From assembly GCA_030679805.1 (NCBI GenBank), contig JAUXST010000010.1, forward strand, positions 1 through 9,648: a DNA stretch of 9,648 nt. The letters run 5' to 3'. The stretch comes from Reyranella sp. (GTDB lineage Bacteria > Pseudomonadota > Alphaproteobacteria > Reyranellales > Reyranellaceae). This document shows positions 6,659 to 9,648 of the stretch, piece by piece (within the stretch, counting starts at the first letter, position 1; every line of letters starts with the position of its first letter). Below the pieces are notes generated by a model. It did not search any database. It had not been told where the DNA came from and was given only the letters and a program-made list of their open reading frames with translations. The translations under genes were made by a program, and so were the position numbers.

Positions 6659-7411
6659 ATGCCTCCGAAGACACAAAAACCCAGGATCAAGGCGGCCGAT
6701 TTCGCCACCCTCTACGATGGCTTCAACGCCCCCGTCTCGCGCTTCGATTGCGGTCGCAAATGCGCCCCGCTGAACGGCGGCGAGCCTGTCTGCTGCTCGA
6801 CCCAGAATGCCGTGCCGGTGGTGCACAAGGTCGAGTTCGACCTGCTGAAGACCCGCACCGACCTGTGGTCCAAGTTCAAGCCCTACGACTACGCCACCAA
6901 GCAGATCGTGGCCGAGCTCACCAGCGACTGCATGGCGATCCACTGCAAGGGCGCGCGGCACTGCGAGCGCGACAACCGCACCATCGCCTGCCGCGGTTTC
7001 CCCTTCTATCCCTACCTCACCCGCGAGCGGCAGTTCGTCGGCATCGGCACCTACTGGGTGTTCGAGGACCGCTGCTGGATGATGTCGAACCTCGAGATCG
7101 TCGACGCCAAGTTCGTCCGCGAGTTCATCGCCACCTACGAGGCGCTGTTCTTCAAGGACCACGCCGAGTTCGAGACCTACGTCGACTTCTCCGCCTCGGC
7201 GCGGCGCGTCTACTCGCGCTGGAAGCGCGAGATCCCGCTGCTCGGCCGCAAGGGCGAGCTGCTGATCGTGGCGCCTTCGACCGGCGAGATCCGTCCCGGC
7301 CGCAAGAAGGACTTCCCCAAGGCGGCACCCTTCACCTCCGAAAAGGAATATCGTGAGGCCGTGAAGGAAGCCGGCGGCGAGGTCCCGAAGGAAGGCCTTC
7401 GACCGAACTGA
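6659..7411 (+). CDS. Cysteine-rich putative metal-binding protein, function unknown
   Basis: 250 residues from ATG 6659 to TGA 7409-7411. The long open frame upstream overlaps the methyltransferase and is not coding. No clear Shine-Dalgarno precedes the ATG. Nine cysteines are all in the first 140 residues: C31, C35, C45, C46, then C91, C96, C102, C111, then C139. The CxxxC-x9-CC cluster and the later CRGFPFYPYL segment resemble YkgJ-type proteins proposed to chelate zinc or iron, where a Cys cluster is followed by C-R-x-[FY]-P-[FY]. The C-terminal half has no Cys and is rich in charged residues (WKREIPLLGRKGELL, then a Lys/Glu-rich tail), and it may be helical. There is no signal peptide or membrane segment, so it is probably cytoplasmic. 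It lies 59 bases after the methyltransferase and 17 before the transporter gene. I cannot assign an activity, and a bound metal or Fe-S cluster is inference. Confidence 0.85.
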   Translation: MPPKTQKPRIKAADFATLYDGFNAPVSRFDCGRKCAPLNGGEPVCCSTQNAVPVVHKVEFDLLKTRTDLWSKFKPYDYATKQIVAELTSDCMAIHCKGARHCERDNRTIACRGFPFYPYLTRERQFVGIGTYWVFEDRCWMMSNLEIVDAKFVREFIATYEALFFKDHAEFETYVDFSASARRVYSRWKREIPLLGRKGELLIVAPSTGEIRPGRKKDFPKAAPFTSEKEYREAVKEAGGEVPKEGLRPN

Positions 7412-7428
7412 CCCCGCGCCGTTATCCT

Positions 7429-8325
7429 TTGAGCCGTCGTCGCCTTGCCTGGCTGTTGCTGTTCCTGTCGCCGGCGTTCTTCGCCGTCAACATGCTGATG
7501 GCACGCTATGCCACCTTCGTGCCGCCCAACGCGCTGGCACTCGGCCGCTGGCTCCTGGTGGCCCTCCTCCTGCTGCCCTTCGTCTGGTCCCGCCTCGTCC
7601 GCCACCGCCATGCCCTGGCGCGCGAATGGCCCGACCTCTTGATGCTGGGCGCGGTCGGCATGTGGATCTGCGGCGCCTGGGTCTATATCGGCGGCCGCAC
7701 GACGCCCGCCCTCAATATCGGCCTGATCTATGCCGCCTCGCCGATCCTGGTCGTGGCGCTGGGCCGCCTGCTCTACCGCGAGAAACTGACGGCGGGGCGC
7801 ATCGCCGGCATCGTGCTCTGCCTGGCGGGTGTCGCCGCGGTCTTCGCCAAGGGACGGTTCGACAATCTCCTGTCCGTGCGCTTCAGCGAGGGCGATCTCT
7901 GGATCGCCGCCGCCTCGGCCTGCTGGGGCCTTTACTCGGTGCTGCTGAAGCAGCGGCCGAGCGCGCTCGATCCGCTGACCAGGCTCTGTGCCATCTCCGT
8001 CGCCGGGTCGCTGGTGCTCCTGCCCTTCGCGTTGGGCGAGGCGGCGTTCTGGCACGGCCCTGATTTCGCCGACTGGCGCACCTGGGCGATCTGGATCGTG
8101 CTCGCCATCGTGCCGGGCGTCGGCGCCTACGGCGCCTTCGGCTTCTGCATCCGCGAACTCGGGCCCTCGGTCACCAGCGTGTCGATGTACCTGGGCCCGC
8201 TCTACGTCGGCCTGATGGCCTGGGCGGCCCTTGGCGAGGCGCCGCAGTGGTACCATCTGATCGGAACGCTGCTGGTGCTGCCCGGCCTCTTCCTGGCCAC
8301 GCGCCCGCCTGCCAAAGGAGCCTGA
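7429..8325 (+). CDS. EamA-family (drug/metabolite transporter) permease
   Basis: 298 residues with two EamA repeats and about ten membrane helices, the usual size for this family. The first helix is in LAWLLLFLSPAFFAVNML and the last in LIGTLLVLPGLFLA. Repeat one covers about residues 8-142, where the end-of-repeat helix IAGIVLCLAGVAAVF is typical. Repeat two begins with LWIAAASACWGLYSVLLK, and the Y-x-G-P-L-x-x-G motif (MYLGPLYVGLMAW) near the end is the family's conserved helix. The start is placed at TTG 7429, because the first in-frame ATG (in NMLM) would cut away most of helix one. I see no Shine-Dalgarno, so the start is the weakest part of the call. EamA proteins export or import small metabolites such as amino acids. 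The substrate here cannot be read from the sequence. Confidence 0.92.
   Translation: MSRRRLAWLLLFLSPAFFAVNMLMARYATFVPPNALALGRWLLVALLLLPFVWSRLVRHRHALAREWPDLLMLGAVGMWICGAWVYIGGRTTPALNIGLIYAASPILVVALGRLLYREKLTAGRIAGIVLCLAGVAAVFAKGRFDNLLSVRFSEGDLWIAAASACWGLYSVLLKQRPSALDPLTRLCAISVAGSLVLLPFALGEAAFWHGPDFADWRTWAIWIVLAIVPGVGAYGAFGFCIRELGPSVTSVSMYLGPLYVGLMAWAALGEAPQWYHLIGTLLVLPGLFLATRPPAKGA
8314..8320 (+). promoter_or_regulatory. Ribosome binding site of the CreA-family gene
   Basis: AAAGGAG inside the last codons of the transporter gene, six bases before ATG 8327. It fixes the start and, with the one-base gap between the genes, argues for a joint transcript. Confidence 0.75.
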
Positions 8326-8326
8326 C

Positions 8327-8779
8327 ATGCGCGCCCTGCTCACTGCGCTGCTACTGCTGATGCCGTCCCTCGCATCCGCCGAGGAGATCGGCGCGGTCAG
8401 CTACCGCTTCAAATGGGTGGGTCCCAACGACAAGATCGCCATCGAAGCCTTCGACGATCCCGACGTGGCGGGCGTCACCTGCTACATCGCCCGCGCCCGC
8501 ACCGGCGGCATCAAGGGCGCCTTTGGCGTGGCCGAGGATCCGGCCCAGGCCTCGATCTCGTGCCAGCAGACCGGGCCGGTCGATCCGTCAAAGCTCGACA
8601 AGCTCAAGAGCCCGCACGAAGTCTTCAGCGAGCGCGCCTCGCTGATCTTCAAGACCACTCAGGTCGTGCGTTTCTGGGACCCCAAGCGCCGCGCGCTGGT
8701 CTATCTCACCTACACCGACCGCGTGATCGAAGGCAGCCCGCAGAACTCCATCAGCGTGGTCCCCGTCGGGGCCAAATAG
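8327..8779 (+). CDS. creA: CreA-family periplasmic protein
   Basis: 150 residues. ATG 8327 is one base after the transporter stop and has a good Shine-Dalgarno. Residues 1-18 form a Sec signal peptide (hydrophobic LLTALLLLMPSL, cleavage after ASA), giving a mature protein of about 132 residues. The body carries the CreA-family pattern: NDKIAIEAFDDPDVAGVTCYIARARTGG in two adjoining parts (residues 34-61), SISCQQTGP near 76-83, and the closing VVRFWDPKRRALVYLTYTDRVIEGSPQNSISVVP region. C52 and C79 are the only cysteines and could form a disulfide after export. In Escherichia coli the creA gene heads the creABCD locus, but CreA's biochemical role is not established. There are no creBCD neighbours here, so no role in catabolite regulation should be assumed from the name. 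Confidence 0.9.
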   Translation: MRALLTALLLLMPSLASAEEIGAVSYRFKWVGPNDKIAIEAFDDPDVAGVTCYIARARTGGIKGAFGVAEDPAQASISCQQTGPVDPSKLDKLKSPHEVFSERASLIFKTTQVVRFWDPKRRALVYLTYTDRVIEGSPQNSISVVPVGAK

Positions 8780-8966
8780 TGGACCATTTCCTGGCACAGC
8801 TCGTTGTGCCACGCCGTGTCCCGCTGCCTGTGCCACGAAGCGGCCTCAAGCCCTTGATCTGTCGCGGCAATCGCCCCCCGACAAACTGTGCCACCGAGGC
8901 CCGCCCCTCGCCGGGATGAGAATCCCGGAGCCGATCGCCGGAGTGGACCATTTCGTGGACCATTCG
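8779..8966. repeat. Cluster of short direct and inverted repeats downstream of creA
   Basis: The word GTGGACCATTTC occurs at 8779-8790 and 8943-8954. A third near-copy, GTGGACCATTCG, follows directly at 8955-8966, so the last two form a tandem pair of 12-base units. Between them, TGTGCCAC occurs at 8805-8812, 8829-8836 and 8887-8894, and its inverse TGGCACA at 8792-8798. The inverse and the first copy form a 7-base inverted repeat with a 6-base loop (8792-8811). CCGCT (8821-8825) and AGCGG (8839-8843) flank the second copy. The first long repeat begins on the last base of the creA stop codon. No plausible gene is present on either strand. The arrangement could be an old insertion or integrase attachment region, or a family of dispersed repeats. 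Neither can be decided from one copy. Confidence 0.6.
8911..8928. other. Perfect 7-bp hairpin with GAGA loop
   Basis: CCGGGAT (8911-8917) and ATCCCGG (8922-8928) are exact reverse complements around GAGA, a GNRA-type tetraloop when read on the plus strand. No T-run follows on either strand, so a simple Rho-independent terminator is unlikely. It sits inside the repeat cluster 132 bases after the creA stop. Confidence 0.55.
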
Positions 8967-8985
8967 AGGTCAGTCAGGGCCCATG

Positions 8986-9016
8986 AAAAACGCCCGCCGG
9001 ATTTCTCCGCGAGCGT
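8986..9016 (-). terminator. Terminator-like hairpin facing the minus strand
   Basis: Read on the minus strand, arm ACGCTCGC (9016-9009) pairs with GCGGGCGT (8997-8990), eight pairs including one U-G. Two more G-C pairs stack beyond a bulged base, around a six-base loop. The stem is followed at once by a run of five T (8990-8986). That is the form of a Rho-independent terminator. On the plus strand the same stem has a C-A mismatch and no T-run after it, so it is not a good terminator for creA. No minus-strand gene is seen to its right within the window. Confidence 0.5.
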
Positions 9017-9027
9017 CTCCCATCGTA

Positions 9028-9072
9028 GCGAAAATATTAGCAAAAACCTGTAAAATCTGCAAATGCATGCAG
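9028..9072 (+). promoter_or_regulatory. AT-rich leader with possible promoter and small inverted repeat before the CitE-like gene
   Basis: Bases from about 9030 to 9065 are markedly richer in A and T than anything nearby. TAAAAT at 9051-9056 matches five of six bases of a -10 box, but no good -35 box lies 16-18 bases upstream. CTGCA (9057-9061) and TGCAG (9068-9072) form an inverted repeat around AATGCA, overlapping where transcription would begin, and could be a repressor site. All of this is a pattern match without further support. Confidence 0.3.
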
Positions 9073-9091
9073 TGCCAGCACGTCGATTTTT

Positions 9092-9098
9092 GGAGGAG
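9092..9098 (+). promoter_or_regulatory. Ribosome binding site of the CitE-like gene
   Basis: GGAGGAG eight bases before ATG 9107, a near-perfect Shine-Dalgarno. It supports both the presence and the start of the truncated gene that follows. Confidence 0.8.
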
Positions 9099-9106
9099 CA
9101 CCCCGT

Positions 9107-9648
9107 ATGACCCAGCCCCTGCCCACCTGGCGATCGCTGCTGTTCGTGCCGGTGCTGGCCGAACGCTTCGTGGCGAAGGCCCATACCCGTGAAGCCGACG
9201 CCATCATCCTCGACCTCGAGGACTCCATCGTGCCGGCGAACAAGGCGGCGGCGCGGGCCGCCCTGGCCGCCGCCGTACCGCGCGTCGCGCAAAGTGGTGC
9301 CGACGTCACGGTCCGCATCAATCGCCCACTCGACCTCGCCGTGCCCGACATCGCCGCGGCGGTCATGCCCGGCGTCGCGGCCCTGATGCTGCCCAAGGTC
9401 ATGGGGCCGGAGCATGTGCGCCTGCTGGCCGAGCTGGTGACGGACCGGGAGGCGGCCCTCGGGATGCCGATCGGCCACACGCGCTTCCTCGCCCTGATCG
9501 AGGGACCCGCGGCACTGCCGCACCTCTTCGCCATCGCGGCCGAGCCGCGCATGGCGGGAATGTCGGTCGGCGGCGAGGACATGGCGACCGAACTCGGCGC
9601 CACGCCCTCGGCCGACAGCATGTACGTCTTCGCCATGCAGGGCCTGGC
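9107..9648 (+). CDS. CitE/HpcH-HpaI-like lyase or aldolase (3' end outside window)
   Basis: The frame is open from ATG 9107 to the right edge, giving 180 complete codons of a protein usually near 270-300 residues. The family is a TIM barrel with Mg-dependent C-C cleavage of acyl-CoA thioesters or related 2-oxo or hydroxy acids, including citrate lyase beta subunit, malyl-CoA lyase and citramalyl-CoA lyase. RSLLFVP (residues 9-15) and AIILDLEDSI (32-41) are the standard first two strands. VRIN near 71-74 carries the substrate-binding Arg. E132 in ALIEGPAAL and D158 in SVGGEDMATELGA are the expected Mg ligands. It starts after a 327-base gap with its own strong ribosome binding site, so it probably has its own promoter. 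Which substrate it cleaves cannot be told from this part. The opposite-strand open frame over this region is an artefact of GC-rich codon use. Confidence 0.92.
   Translation, partial: MTQPLPTWRSLLFVPVLAERFVAKAHTREADAIILDLEDSIVPANKAAARAALAAAVPRVAQSGADVTVRINRPLDLAVPDIAAAVMPGVAALMLPKVMGPEHVRLLAELVTDREAALGMPIGHTRFLALIEGPAALPHLFAIAAEPRMAGMSVGGEDMATELGATPSADSMYVFAMQGL

Noticed and set aside
7210..8343. Minus-strand 377-codon open frame antisense to the EamA transporter
   Set aside because: It is rich in Gln, Arg, His and Gly, which is the reverse image of membrane-protein codons. No motif supports it.
8905..8930. tRNA fragment near the hairpin in the repeat block
   Set aside because: The stem resembles an arm at a glance, but no T-loop consensus, anticodon arm or acceptor stem can be built around it.
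9037..9636. Long minus-strand open frames across the right end (9037-9636 and 8846-9523)
   Set aside because: They lie antisense to a clear CitE-like gene with a strong ribosome site and family motifs. Their Arg/Ala/Ser-rich content is typical of shadow frames in GC-rich DNA.

Overview
The window is a GC-rich chromosomal segment from an Alphaproteobacterium, with dense genes, short gaps and strong codon bias. The neighbourhood of a plant-type glutamate-cysteine ligase, RsmE and a divergent UbiA matches what I remember from Rhizobiales and Rhodospirillales. A Reyranella-like or related lineage is my guess, and nothing in the window proves the genus. There is no rRNA, tRNA, CRISPR array, transposase or intact phage gene.

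Layout. Bases 1-783 (+) hold the C-terminal part of the zinc protease TldD. It converges, with a 10-base gap, on a minus-strand run read from right to left: rsmE (4964-4176), gshA (4033-2669), a two-domain VOC protein (2654-1800), a small exported protein overlapping it by ATGA (1803-1255), and a Mn-type cupin (1216-794). Starting 34 bases from the rsmE start, a plus-strand run begins: ubiA (4999-5928), an ETF-beta lysine methyltransferase-like gene overlapping it by one base (5928-6599), a cysteine-rich protein of unknown function (6659-7411), an EamA-family transporter (7429-8325) and a CreA-family periplasmic protein (8327-8779). Bases 8780-9106 have no gene but contain repeats and hairpins. 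A CitE/HpcH-like lyase or aldolase begins at 9107 and runs off the right edge.

How the genes fit together. Most are ordinary housekeeping or accessory metabolism: glutathione synthesis, rRNA methylation, ubiquinone synthesis, peptide maturation and transport. The most suggestive functional pair is ubiA with the METTL20-like methyltransferase, because ETF passes electrons to ubiquinone through ETF:ubiquinone oxidoreductase. The least explained parts are the nine-cysteine protein at 6659-7411 and the repeat-rich gap at 8779-9016, which also carries a terminator-like hairpin pointing the wrong way for its neighbours. I see no convincing new multi-gene system here.
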